A stretch of DNA of 64,000 bases, taken from assembly GCA_036571765.1 (NCBI GenBank), contig BROE01000005.1:8416324-8480323 (forward strand). Reading direction: 5' to 3'. The stretch comes from Plecoglossus altivelis (taxonomy: Eukaryota > Chordata > Actinopteri > Osmeriformes > Plecoglossidae). The notes under the pieces are model-generated. The model searched no databases. It saw only the letters and a list, made by a program, of their open reading frames with translations, and was not told where the DNA came from. The position numbers were made by a program, and so were the translations under genes. Every line of letters begins with the position of its first letter. The stretch's first letter is position 1. Of the stretch, positions 36,201 through 49,381 are shown piece by piece.

Positions 36201-39200
36201 ATAGATGTCATTTCTACATTAACATGAACACAGAGAAAAGGGAAAATGGGTACATATAGAAAACAAAATAAAAATGTACCTAAAATACCAGACAGTCACA
36301 CACACAGTACAAAAAGACGTTTGTGAGACAGAATATTAGGATCATGCGAGACAAAACAGAGCTGAAAACATCTAACCTAAACACTAAAACAAAAAAATGT
36401 ATGATTATGCCAATCAAAACTTAACTGGAAATATTTACAACTGTTAATCACCAGGAACAAAAACCATATGTAATCTATCTACAGCCATAGCATTCATGGA
36501 TAAGTTCCAAAATCAAACATAGGTCTGATGAGGAGAGTCACCCAGTCACTGTGGGGACTGAAGCACTAATCTGCACTTAAGTGTACATGACACCTTGATT
36601 CTGCACATCACAAGTAAGTGCATATGTAATCACATGACACTACTGTGAATGAATTTCTGATTCCATTCATGTTTTCAGTCCATGTGAGTGACAGGACAAC
36701 AATATGAACACACAACAGACCAGATTAATTATGACAGACCTCTCAATCACTTCAACATCAAAGCAGAATCTCTTGTCGATGGAGTCAGTCTTCCTTCGGA
36801 TACAGGACTTTAGCTTAAACATCTCAGCTGGGCTCAGTACTAGACCATTCTGAAAGGCAACAGTGGAGTTGATTACAAAGCGCTCTGCATAATTTCGCTG
36901 TGACACAAGAATTCAACAAAATTCGCACAAAATGTATGAATCATTTCGATTCTGTCTTTGAAGACACAGGGTCATAGGCCCATATTATAATACAAGAAAA
37001 GTACCTAGCAAAACATAATTGTCACGTGACAAACACTACAGGGAAATTATGCATAAATTAGCACTCTGCTAGAGCAATATCCCTGCCATTACCCAAGCTT
37101 ATTACGATTTCGCAAAATGACAACACTTGTGCAGGTGCTTCATACACAATACAGCCCGTTAAATAGATTACCTTAAAAGCTACAACTCTCTTCGTTAGAA
37201 AGATCCATAGATGCCTTATTATACAGAAGAATAATTACAAAATGACTGCCGAAAATAACAAAGCATAAACATGAAGCCAAAAAGACAGTTCCCAAGAAGA
37301 AGATATCACCCAACAGCATGTGCCCACTTCCTTATTTAACTAAAATATCCCACTGCGCATAACACACTGCTCACAACTCTCAGAATCTGCTCAATCTAGT
37401 TTGTGGAAAACCTTGCAAAGGATGCACAATTTGTTGTTGTCTAGGTTTAATGACTCACGCAAGTATTTATAAAGGATCTTGATACACTATTCAGTATTGA
37501 GACTTTTAAGAAAATAAGGCATGCTGCATTAGCCTTAGACAACAGTTTGAGAAATCTTGATCAGCCCATTACCTGCTTTCCAGCTGACTTGTTGTCAGTG
37601 TTGCTCATGGTGAAGGTATTGCTTCCTTTTTCGTATGTGCAGTAGTGTCGTGTCCATGTACACCCCAGAGGCCCTGCAACACAACAGAGGGAGGCAGAAC
37701 ACAGATTAGACATTCGTGGCTTCTTTATTCACAAACCTTTGAAATTAGGTCTGAATTCTGTATGATATCAAATGTTGTTCAACTGTGGACAGGAAGTCGT
37801 ACTGTGCTGCGTTTTCTCTCCAGTTTGAGAGCACATCAAAGTGCATCAATTAAACAGACTTATGACCTGTGGTGAAGCAATCAATTCTACGGAGGGGAGA
37901 GGAGGGATTTGTCTGTGTTGATTGGTACTATATAAAGGCCATGCACTTGTCTGTGCAAAAACGCTGTGAGTCTGCAGGCAGTCTGGCAGGTAGGAGGGCA
38001 GGCAAGCAGGGCAGGGACGAAGACACTGAGGAAGACAAGGAGGCAGGGATGCCTTATGTGAAGACAAACTGTATTGAGAAAACTCACGTTTCTCCTGAAC
38101 ATAGAGGAAGCCCTCCATGGTCCACTGGCCTGGGGGTTTAAAGTCCTGGTCTGCAGACTGGATTCTCTTCATCAGTTTCTCCACTTCCTGCTTGGTGCTC
38201 ACAAAGTTGTTCCTTGTCTGCATAGGAAATAAATGGAAACATAAATGTAAAAATCCTTGATAACTCCTTGGGAACATGAGTAAAATAACCAATTGAAATA
38301 CCTCCGGCACATCCAAAACCCCACTGAAAAATGAAATAGCTTCTGACAGCAGGTCAAACACAGAGCGAGACTTTAGAGGTTAGTGCCATTGCTCTTGCTG
38401 TGGCAGTCGGCTTGACAGCATGAAGCCTCTAACACAGACATGGCAGCACCCACTTGTGTCTGGATATGGGCTGACAGAGTCCTCTGGCATGCAGAGTAAC
38501 TAAGTGGTGCTGTTGGGAAACTTGATCAAATCAGGGCCCTGAGGCTATGACAGGCTCGGTCACCAGAATGGATGGGCCTTCAGTTGTCTCTAACAGTACA
38601 ATTACATGAACATTGTGACATAATCTGCAGAAACAACTATGTTTCTATTATGGGCTGGAGAGTCGATAGCACCACGTATTAAGAGGAGAGGGGGTATCTT
38701 ACGTTCTGCAGGTTGAACTGAAGCTGCTGCTTGTAGGGCTCAAACTCATGTGCAAGCTCATAGCCTTCATGGTAGAAAGTGAAGAGGCCTTGCAGGAAGG
38801 CCAGAAGCTGCCAGGAAACAAGAACCGGAAGACAACAGGAAGTCAACCACAGGCATAGTCAACACACACAACACACACAAAATCCCTACCGTACATGCAC
38901 ACATCACCCATCATACGACACTCCTGGAATCATCACAAAGGTGTACATAACATGTGCGGTAAAGACTGAAGCAGCATCATCAACATAAAGTCGTCCTGAA
39001 GTGTACTTATGTGCAGTACAGTCATGAGATAAACACAGCAGCGTTAGAGGGGTTAGCCACAGGCCAACTTGTCATTTAGAGCTTTGATGGACTGGGGGAC
39101 AGAGGCTGCACTGGGGGACTGAAGCATCTGAGTGTGGGAGGGAAAAGCTGGTGGAGGACATGGATGAGCTCTGAAATCACATTTGAGGTCTGTCTGATAA

Positions 39201-42200
39201 TTGCTTCATTAAAGACAGCCTGATGAGTGGGATGCTTCCCAACTCGCATGATTTTCATGGCTCTCTGTTTTAGCCAGGTAATCTGGCCTTTTAACTAAGG
39301 CCACCAATCCAAATTTAGATGCCATACTATCATATGATCTCAAATACGGCACGATGGGAGAGGTGCAACACTTTCTGGTTGACAACAACCAGCCTGATCT
39401 TCAGCCTGAGAAGTATAGCCGCTGCTGGACACAATTACAGACATTTTCTGCCACTCCTTGGAAGTGGCAAAACATGTTATACAGAGTTATATTAGCAATA
39501 TAACTCTGTATTTATTCTACAGTACAGAAGGAATATAGTATACACACTATATTCCAACATAAAACTATTGTTACTATTATACGATATCTATATATCGTAT
39601 AACACCATCTGAAATTATGTTATTGTGTCTATATGTACATTTCTGTATCTTATGTACATGATCGTACAGTGTCAATGTGCGAACATGAGAACTCGATTCT
39701 GGTTTCACTATCGAACATGGCACACCAGAACAAGCTTAACAAAGACAGTTGAGGATTTACAGGGCTGAAAGGAAATTGATTTCACTTGCTGCCTGAAAGA
39801 TAAGAGCTTGACCACTGAGGGGAAAACTTTGGAGGTTGCTTTGTGAGCGAGGGCTTATCTGGTCTGCTGTCGGAAGAGTCTTGTACGGCTCAGATTGCCG
39901 CTCGGCAGTGTAGCCACTTCCTTCCATCCACGGACACAATTGCTGATGTAATATCTGAGGTGTAGATATATATCGCAATAGTTCACTGTCTAAGCATCCA
40001 TATTCATCATGGGCAAGGTTGGGCCATGTCACCTCACCCCCCCCCCCCCCTTTTTTATTGTGGAAACTTACATTTTTGGCCCAGGTTCTCACTGAGCTGC
40101 CAAAGATGTAAACAAATGGGGCCTGGGGTTTTTAAAGAGCTGCTTAGCTCACCTCTCACGTTCTCTGCTACTTAATACCTGAGAACTTAATGCCTCCTCT
40201 TAATTTCCTGACAAAAGATGAGGGCACTGCCAAACACCCTCCTCATTGCTGAAACGGGGGTTTACGGCGTTTTAGATCAGCCATTTGTGGATAGTTTTGT
40301 TTTATTTGAAAGTAAAACGACCACTCCGCCTTCGTAGCAGGTGCTGTGGCCTAAATACTGTGTTGCCTTTCAATACAGATAAGGGTTGTGTCCATTGATT
40401 ATTCCCTCAAAAGCCATTCAAGTTTCTGCCCAGAGTATTTGGATGGGTACGAGGTCACACTCTTTGCCTAACTCTCCTTGCACAGTACACCTGTGTGGGA
40501 GGACGTAACAGATTTGGATATGCAACACACACATGCTGATTCATGGCATGGCCTGAAAACATGATCTAGGTCTAAGTCAGGTGAGAGTAGACGGGGACAA
40601 AGAGGAACAATCAATTCTTATTTATCTCTTAAATCTCACTAAACAATGAAAACATTACTTAGCAGTGACTCTAGTACTTACGGGTTCGACAAATTCAAAT
40701 TTCTTCTTTTCCTGCACCTCTTGGATTTTGAAAACATACTCGAGAGATGCGTCATAGAAGGCTTGTCTTTCTTTGTCAATCTGTGTGTCAGCCTGGGAAT
40801 GAACAAACACCACGTTACTCTGATGACACAGGAAGGCCAAAAACTGTATGCACAGAGGACAAGTTGGACAGACTAAGTTAATGGTTACACCATCACTTTG
40901 GGAACCTATGCAAAACATTACCTGGTAAGGAAATGAGTAACTAATGATGCCAATAATTGAGCTACAGATACTCTATCTAGTTGTGTGCAATGGAGTGACT
41001 GCCGTACCTCTTGCAGGAATGTCTCCTTCTTTTTAGAGGATAAATTGAGGTGCTTCTCCAGGATGGAATAGTATTTCTCAGTTTCCTTGTCGAATTTCTT
41101 CTTTCCCTCCTAGGACAGGGGATCAAGAGTAGGACATCAGTGCTGACTGACAAACATGTCATATATTAGCTATACCACCATGGCTTGGTATTAGCATATG
41201 ATGACTGTGGTGAAACAGCACTGCCACTAGGTGGGGGTAAAGTTTCATTTTGCCACCAGGGTAATTCTACCAAGTAATTTTGGTTTGGCCTATAAATGTA
41301 TCTCTTTTATTTAGTCTTGGTACATGACCCCAAAACAGTCAGCCAACAAACAAACAAGAAATGGCCAATAGTAACCTAAATAAACTTGTATAATAATATG
41401 TGTGTTTTATGGGAAAAGCTTTCTTTGAGCTTTTGTTTAACAAAGCTGAAACAAAACCGGTCTTGTCATTGTACAATTGTAACAATCATACTGTTAGGAG
41501 AAAATCATAGCATATTCTTGCTTCACTGTACTTCACAGTTCTATCGTCATATTCTAAAAACGTGAGCTACGGGCTCTCGGCAGTGTCGGGCTTATGAGCT
41601 GGAAATCGATATTTTATGCCGGATGCCCATTTACTAACCGCATGGACTTGGAGTTTGAACAGTTCACCCAACAACAGATCCAATTCACAGGCCGTAATGA
41701 TACTCTGTCCAAGCAGAAAGGATCCGTCTGGCTGGAGGTAGCCAAGCTTGTCCTGATTTAAAACACTGCATGCCTGGACTCTAAACCAGTCTTCACCCAC
41801 TTACTCTGCTTTTCACTCTACAAACACACACCAAAGGGCCTGTCGAGAGACAGAAGGGAAGGGATATTTAGAGCAAACAGCCACTGAAACCAGCCCCTAT
41901 GGCTGCTTGTTTTTATTCCCATGGACCTTGAATTAACCCTGGGCCTAATCTGCTACCTACTGATATGACCTAACACACGGCATGTTTCAGTGGTCCCATC
42001 CCACTTGAAATCGGTGAACACAAATTCAAACAGGACACTCTTACCCCCCTACATCACTATTACAATTCCCCAGAAAAATCAATATATAATTTCATGTGTT
42101 AGATTCCTATTTCCATCTTTCCCCATGTCTGGCCCAATATGGTATTTGTAGGGGTGACAAATCAATGTTGTGTACATTCGCATACTCATCTGGAAAGAAA

Positions 42201-45200
42201 ATAAACAGGTATAACAAAAATAAATAAAAAGATAAATAAATAGGTTATAATGTTGACAGAAAATAAATTTCCCTTTGGGTTTGTACTGTTTTTATTGGAG
42301 AGCAAAAGGAGAGCTGACAGTGTCTATGTGAATGCTGTTGACATGTCATTTGGGAAGAATCCACACAGAGACAACCCTAGGGAAACAGCACACACTGGGG
42401 ATCACGTCAAATGAAGAGCTTTAGGTGCAGTCAGAGCCCCTGCCCTCCCAACAGAGCGGATGTGAACGTTCCAGAAAACTCCTGGTGTGTGTGTACACTT
42501 ACTGTTTACCACGCTAACAGACACAAGAGAGAAAGAGAGAGGGCAAGAGCTGTGTACGACTACAGCAATGTGACGATCAAGTCATCCAACATTCCCTTCC
42601 TTTGTTTAGATCCTGGTAGAATGTGTATTAACTGGTCAAACCATTCAATGAACCTCCAGGAGAACGGACGTTCACAAGTCTGTCCTTTCTCTGAGGGCCA
42701 TCCTCCCTCTAAAGCTTCCATGGCCATCAAAATCAGGTAGCGACACTTTACCGATCCAACACTCTGGTGATGGTGGTGGCGGGTTGCATTAGAGAGAAGT
42801 TTAGAAGCCTGACGTTGGGTGGCAGGGGACATAGCCATTGATAGACAGACCCTGGAGCCTTTTACAAGTCCCTGACAGAACCTTATGTCATAGCCTTCCA
42901 GCTATCCAACCACTAAGGACAGATGGAGCCAAACTGGGACTGTCAGGTAGCTCCCTGTGGTTTATTCTGCTAGTCAGACTTCCTCAACTGTTTAGTTTGC
43001 CTTTATGCATAAACGAGAATCATATAGCCAAAGGCTACCCTGATTCTTACTTTATGGATGATGAGATTCCTTGATGATTAAGTCTCTTGCCAGCATGCTG
43101 TCATTATTGTTAGTGTTCTTTCATGGTCTTACTCTCAGGTGGGTGAGTCTGCTAATTATCCAGGAAGCCTTGCAGAAAGACTAGTCAGCTGGGAGTCACC
43201 AGCAGGTGTTCCTCCTCTCCTTAGGTGCAACCAAGTTCTGCTCTGTAAGTGCTCCATACTGTACAACAGACACCAATCCAAGTAAGTCAAACCTAGCAGC
43301 CATGTACTGCCTTGGTTTGACACAGGCCCAAACGACCCTTACGGCCATGCATTTAGAGCCTCTGATCACCATGGTAGCAGTTGCAAGCAGAGGTGTGGGA
43401 AAGGGGCATGGTGGGTGTGGAGACGATCAACACAGATATGAGACACTATTGCCACATTTTGGTCCAACACGATGAAGTCTCGAAAGGCAGTGCCTGCTTC
43501 CCTATATCACAGGCTAGCAACTACATACACTCACACATACACTAAATGTGTGTCTGTAGGAAGGAACACGAAAGCAAGAATTCTGCAACCCATCTCTCTC
43601 AGCTCATTAAAACTGAATCTAATTGTAGCAAGGGTCCAGACTGGCGATTAGACAGCAAAAGTAAGGTTATGCTGATGTTCCACCTCACACTGCCAGGTCT
43701 ACTTCCAGACAGAAAAAGAAATACTTTTTTCAAGCTAAAATCTCTCATATAAAAAGGGTGAAAGGCATTATTCCCTCCTGCAGAAGTTAGTAAACATAAA
43801 AACAAACAACAGATGCCTTAATTCAAACCATCCTAATTACCCTCAAACTAAATCGAAGAAAATGTTAACATTGTTTTAGTGGAACACTCTTTCTGTACAT
43901 TTGTGTTGTGTGTGTGTGTATATATAACTATATTATATTATTGTGTTATTGCACATAAGGAAGAATTGTAGGTGGATGACTTGACTTATTGTCTGAAGCA
44001 GCTGTGATGGATGATCTATAAGTCACTTTTTTACAGAAACGAGAAGAGCTCATTTCATCAGCGTACTGGCTGGACTATAAATGTATAATGCCAGTCCTGA
44101 TCACTAGAGCTACCATGATCACGATACCATCATGGGTGTTTGGCTGTGTTGCACTAGTTCACTCTCCACACCCAGGTTGCATAAGACACCCCAGTGCCTC
44201 TTATGACAGATGCCTTATAGGAGGGACACACCACCTCCGGGCTTTGCAGGCCGCAAGTCAAACTCTTCTGGTGTTTATGTGTGAAAGTCTCTTTGTAGCC
44301 TGCTAAGATTTCAAGGTCTTGCACACACACGCACAAGTGTGCGCACACCCACAACATGCGCGTGCCTACACAGCTAATGTTGAGTCAGCTCCAGGCAGTT
44401 TACCACCCCTGGCTCCTACATACAGTCCTAAGAGCAGTAGCTGTCTGGGTTTAAGCCTGAGGTTGAGTCCTTAAGGTGCAGAGATTGGTGAGTAATGTCC
44501 ATGGGAGCTTCATGTGCTCAAAAACCAAGTACACACACGTAGATCAAATAACTTTGTGATAGGGATTTTCATTGTTTTATACCAACGAAAAATACAGACA
44601 CAAATAAAAAGGATTGTTATATTTTGATGTCTGTTTCGTTCAAAATTCTAAAATACTTCACTCAAACATAAAAGCATACATAGAAGACCATTTAAAAGCT
44701 TTGATTTTGTAAGTCTCTAAATGGAATAGAATGCTTGTTACAGTTGATTTCAGTTCTGTATTCTTCAAGCAAATGGCACATGACAACTCTGGGAAGTTTT
44801 ATTTCTGTATTCAACACATAAGCCTGGCATTTGACTTTTAATTTGTAAATGTACGTTACTGCATTAACATGGCTTGTTAAGATTTTTGTGAACCACAAAG
44901 TGTGTGTGAAAAACGAGTATGCCTGTTTCTTGTATGGGTGTGTGTGCCTCTGCTGATGTGTGAAGTTGATGTTATTGCCACAAAACTGTTGTGTTTGGGC
45001 CTAGGAAGGCAATCCATCAGTGAGTGACCTCACTGGAATAAGCAGCTGTATTTCCTAATAAGGTAAGCACTCCCTCGGTTGTTCATCTGATGTCCACCGA
45101 TATGGCAAGCAGCCACTGGAAGGGTCACACTGCTTTAAGATCCCCCAGGATTCTTGGAATGGTGGAAAGTTGTCTTGGCACTCGTGATCTCTGCCTTTTA

Positions 45201-48200
45201 TCTCACTCTGGTACGTCTAATGTTAAGCAAAGGAGTGTGGGCTGGGGACTGGGGAGGGATGGGAGGGGGGGTCTGGACCATTAGGAGGAAGTGGTTTGAG
45301 GAAACAAAATCAAGAGGAAGGGAGTGACAGAGGCCTGGCTTTTAAGAAGCCATTTTATACACAGAAAGCACGAGGCAATAACACTGAGTGCATGTCTGTG
45401 TTAGACAAACGGCAGACAAATGAAAGCTGTTGCCTCAATATGTCTGATAGATGGTTCTGACACTCAGAGCTAACACAGACACAGGTAGGAGAGTGAGACA
45501 AAGTGACCAATGTTACTGACCTTATGTGATATTTGCTTTACCTTTCAGTGAGGACACAAACTACATACAGTGCCATATATCAACCTCTTTGCAGGACAGT
45601 ATTTTCTGCAGAACAGAAATAAAAAGTGAGATTCTGACTTTGAGGTTGGTATGTTTCTCACAAGTTTGTACAGATGGGAGAATAATTCACTGTGAAGAGA
45701 TGGGTCTGGACTATGGATCTCAGTGGGAGGTGATAGAGAATTATGTGAAACTCCGACAGCATGTATGTGATCTCACCAAGGAGTGACCACAAACAGTCTG
45801 CTGGACCTTTCATGCGCCACAACTTTGGTCTGAAATCAAAGCGGTGCTTGAAGCTACGAGACCGCAGTTCAGAATGTGGTCAGCTACTGCTGGAACAAGC
45901 TGCTGAGGCGGCGGAAAAGACCTTAGAGAAAAGCAACGTCCTGGCCTGTGTAGTGAAGGCCCATCTCACAGCGCATCGTGTCTTTGGGCAAGGTGTACAA
46001 TGAGAATGCCAAATCACAGTGTGATATTGTGTTGATAATTGACTTGTTAGCAGCTCTAAGTTGATAATGGATAGCATGCTTTGTTCAGGCTCGTAGGTGC
46101 ACTTACTTTTGCAGCGCCAATCTGTTCCTTACGGAATTTTTCCAATGGTGTGATTAAAACATCATCTGCATTCTGTATCTATAACCAAAAAAAAGAAAGA
46201 AAGGAAACCTTGATGATTCAAATTCACTGTCATGCATTCAGTGTTGGTGGATATGAAAAATTCATTTTCACACAACAGTATGCACGTTAAATCTAGATCT
46301 ACTAGTAGTTAATAATAGAGTTCAGGGTGCATTGAAATAGTAGACACAGTAGGACAGACAGAATCTGAAACCATATATAATATAATCAGATGTATCAATA
46401 TCTTTTAAGCCAGTGACAATGATAAAATGTGTTCCTTTGTGGCCCCAGGAGAAATGAACAGAACAGATATGGGATTCAGTCGCCAGCAATATTCCCACAA
46501 ATGACTGAAATTGAGTCTTTCACACATGAGCTGTGAAATACCAGCATTGTCGGACCTGGTTGAAATATGACAGGGGAGCAGGGAATGAAAGAGCCATACA
46601 ACGCTACAGCGCGATGCATTTCCATTTTTGAAGTATGCCTCTATAGATCAGTAGCTGGCTTCTCCAGGACTAGCTAAGCAGGCTGCGTCATGGCCCCAGT
46701 AGAGGTTTGTTTCATGCAGCCTCACACTCATTCCAGCCAGAAACAGATAAAAGGAGATATATAGCATCTATTACAGTATATCCTCCATCCTGACTGGGTG
46801 AGCGCTTCAGAGGAGCCCCATTAAGGTTCGGCTGAATTTCTGTAGAGACTCTTCCATCGCTAGTGATCAGGTGACATCACACCAGTGCAGCTGGATGGTG
46901 GAAGGCTGTCAGGAAAGACATGCCACTTGCCCTGATGTAGCGTGTTATTTTGCGCCATGACTGAATATGATAAAGTAAGGACAGAGCTCCATAATACATC
47001 CATAATAGCAGCTCTAATTTTAAAAGGTGTCTATTCAGATAGACTTTCAGCCTTCCTCGCCCTGCCACCATCCTCCGAGTTATCACTCTCACTTTCCCCC
47101 ACTATCACTTTGTCTCTCCCCTCGCCTTTTTCCTGAGAGTACCATTTCTGTTATGACCCATACATCATAAAGTGTTTTCATTCTCTCAAAATACCCGGTG
47201 ATCCCCTTCACCCACACCCACACTGGTACTTAATATACATTTTAATGCTCCAACTATTTCCAGAAATCCTCTCTATATTTGGCCTAACATTGTTACGGTC
47301 CTCTCTTGCATTCTAACCGCAAGGCAAGCCTTAATAATAACAGCATGATTTGACAGATTAATGTATTTACGCACTATGTAGAATTTGTCATATGCATGAA
47401 CAGCTTTCATTTTTTGGGATATCAAAGAGTCTAGCTTATTCAATGATAATTACAGTATTTGTAAATGAAATGACATTAATTTTTTTCATGAATCTATTTA
47501 CTCATCTTGATTAATTTATCAGATAAGGCTTACTTGGGGCTCCCAGGATAGGTTTGTAGCATTGTGGTGATGTGCCATAACTCCCACTCTGCCACAATAG
47601 GATAAAACAATAGGATTGTGTGATGCTGAAGAAGCTGCAATAACCCACAGCAAATTAATTACCAGGGATGCCTGTCAGTGTGCTGCCTTGTATGTGTGCT
47701 TGCTTTGCTTGTACAAATATCAACATTTCACAGTGGTTCTTGGATTTCTTTAACAACAACTGTCATTTAGAGTGATATTAATGGAGACGCTGGATTTCAA
47801 GTTAGCTTCAACACATGTCATTAATGATTTAGTCACTGGGCGTTCGTTGCTCATTATCAGAAGTTGTTAATCGACATGATTCACAATTCATGATTCACAG
47901 TGAGTATTTGTCACAGCAAGGCCAGCTGAGAGCGTATGTGTGCATGAGTGTTTCAGAAAGCGTGTTGTTGTCTGGTTCCCAGAGTAAGTGGGGCAGTATG
48001 GGGTCGTTTGAGATCCATCGAGGGTGATCCAAATGTGACCCAGGGATGGGAAATTTCAGGGCAGTCATTTACAGAAGTTTACAGAGTCATTTTTTATAGA
48101 TAAAAGTATAGTTATAGTTATAGATAAAATACAATACAGTATCAGTAAGTGACGCCCATGAACTGGAAACTTGATCAGACTTATCTACAAGTACTGAAAA

Positions 48201-49333
48201 GACTTTGCTTCAGTGCTATAATAAAACAAAAGAGAGTTTGCATAATTAAACATGTCTGGGTGGAATATCCATTAGAAATATATCTATGTGTGTGTGTGTA
48301 TATATATATATACATACACACACACACACATATACACACAATTAAAATATATGATTATACTTATATGTATATGTATATATTCCTCGCACACATTATTCTA
48401 ATGTAAAGTTTTACTCGTTTCAAGTGAGAATTCTTATTTGTTTCACATTTTGTTGTTGTGAAACCTTTCAAAGGTTTTCACATCTCTCGAAACCATTGCA
48501 GCAATGCATGAGTATTAACACAAAGCTTGATGGCATGGTTTACCTATGTGTTCCCGAGCTGGAAAAAAAGACAGAGAGGTGAACCATGCTAGCCATATCT
48601 AGGTGTCACAGTCGATAAAAATCACTTCCAACTTCATCATGAGGATATGACAGGGCGTCACATTTTGAGAGGTTAGAGGAAGCACATGATCTGACCTTTG
48701 AAAAGAGGCAGTGAGACACAGCAGCATGTTTCAGTTCGAAACCCCACATCACATTCTAGATTGAATACAAAAATTGTGGGAACGTTGCCACATAGCTAAC
48801 AGCGAGCCTTTATCTAAGATGGCAGTAGTACCTAGATTCGTATTTCGTCCTACCTTGATAAACACATGCTTATTTATATGAGAGGAAATTACAGTCTACT
48901 TAGAGGCATCGGTACAGCTTACTGGAAAAGCACTAAAAAAGAGATTTGTCTTGAGAAGATCCCTAATAGTCTTAAAAGGTTTCTGGAATATACAGTCCTA
49001 AGTTCGCCTAGAAAGCAACATTGTGAGATAGGCAAAATCCTTTTTCTGCTGAGATTTCAAAGATTTAATCATTTATGTTTTATACATCAATGAAGGTATG
49101 CTAACTGTACTTTTTAGTGTAATACAGTGGAGGGAAAGAAAATGTGTGTGAAGAGTTATTTTAGCACATCTGGTGCTCTGGTGACCAAAGCCTCCCTTTA
49201 GCAGACAGCAGAGACAGGAAATGCATTATGTTCACAAACAGCTCTCCCAGCAGCACTGTCTAAATGCCCCCTATGCATTTCAGACACACACAAGCGCACA
49301 CACACATCACTGACACAATCACACGCGCGCGCG

Positions 49334-49381
<48 letters not shown>

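Larger units (their letters stand above)
38808..40681 (-). other. arhgap42: arhgap42 intron with hairpin cluster and poly-C tract
   Basis: 1.9 kb, no coding exon. It contains three perfect inverted repeats at 39479-39602 and a C14T6 tract at 40037-40056. Confidence 0.7.

Noticed and set aside
45526..46003. Two overlapping plus-strand open frames of 80-86 codons inside an arhgap42 intron
   Set aside because: No recognisable domain, splice or promoter context; lengths are within chance expectation.
49122..49150. Resemblance to a fish Tc1/mariner terminal repeat (TACAGTGGAGGGAAAGAAAA)
   Set aside because: Only one end, several mismatches to the remembered consensus, and no matching inverted terminus or transposase nearby.
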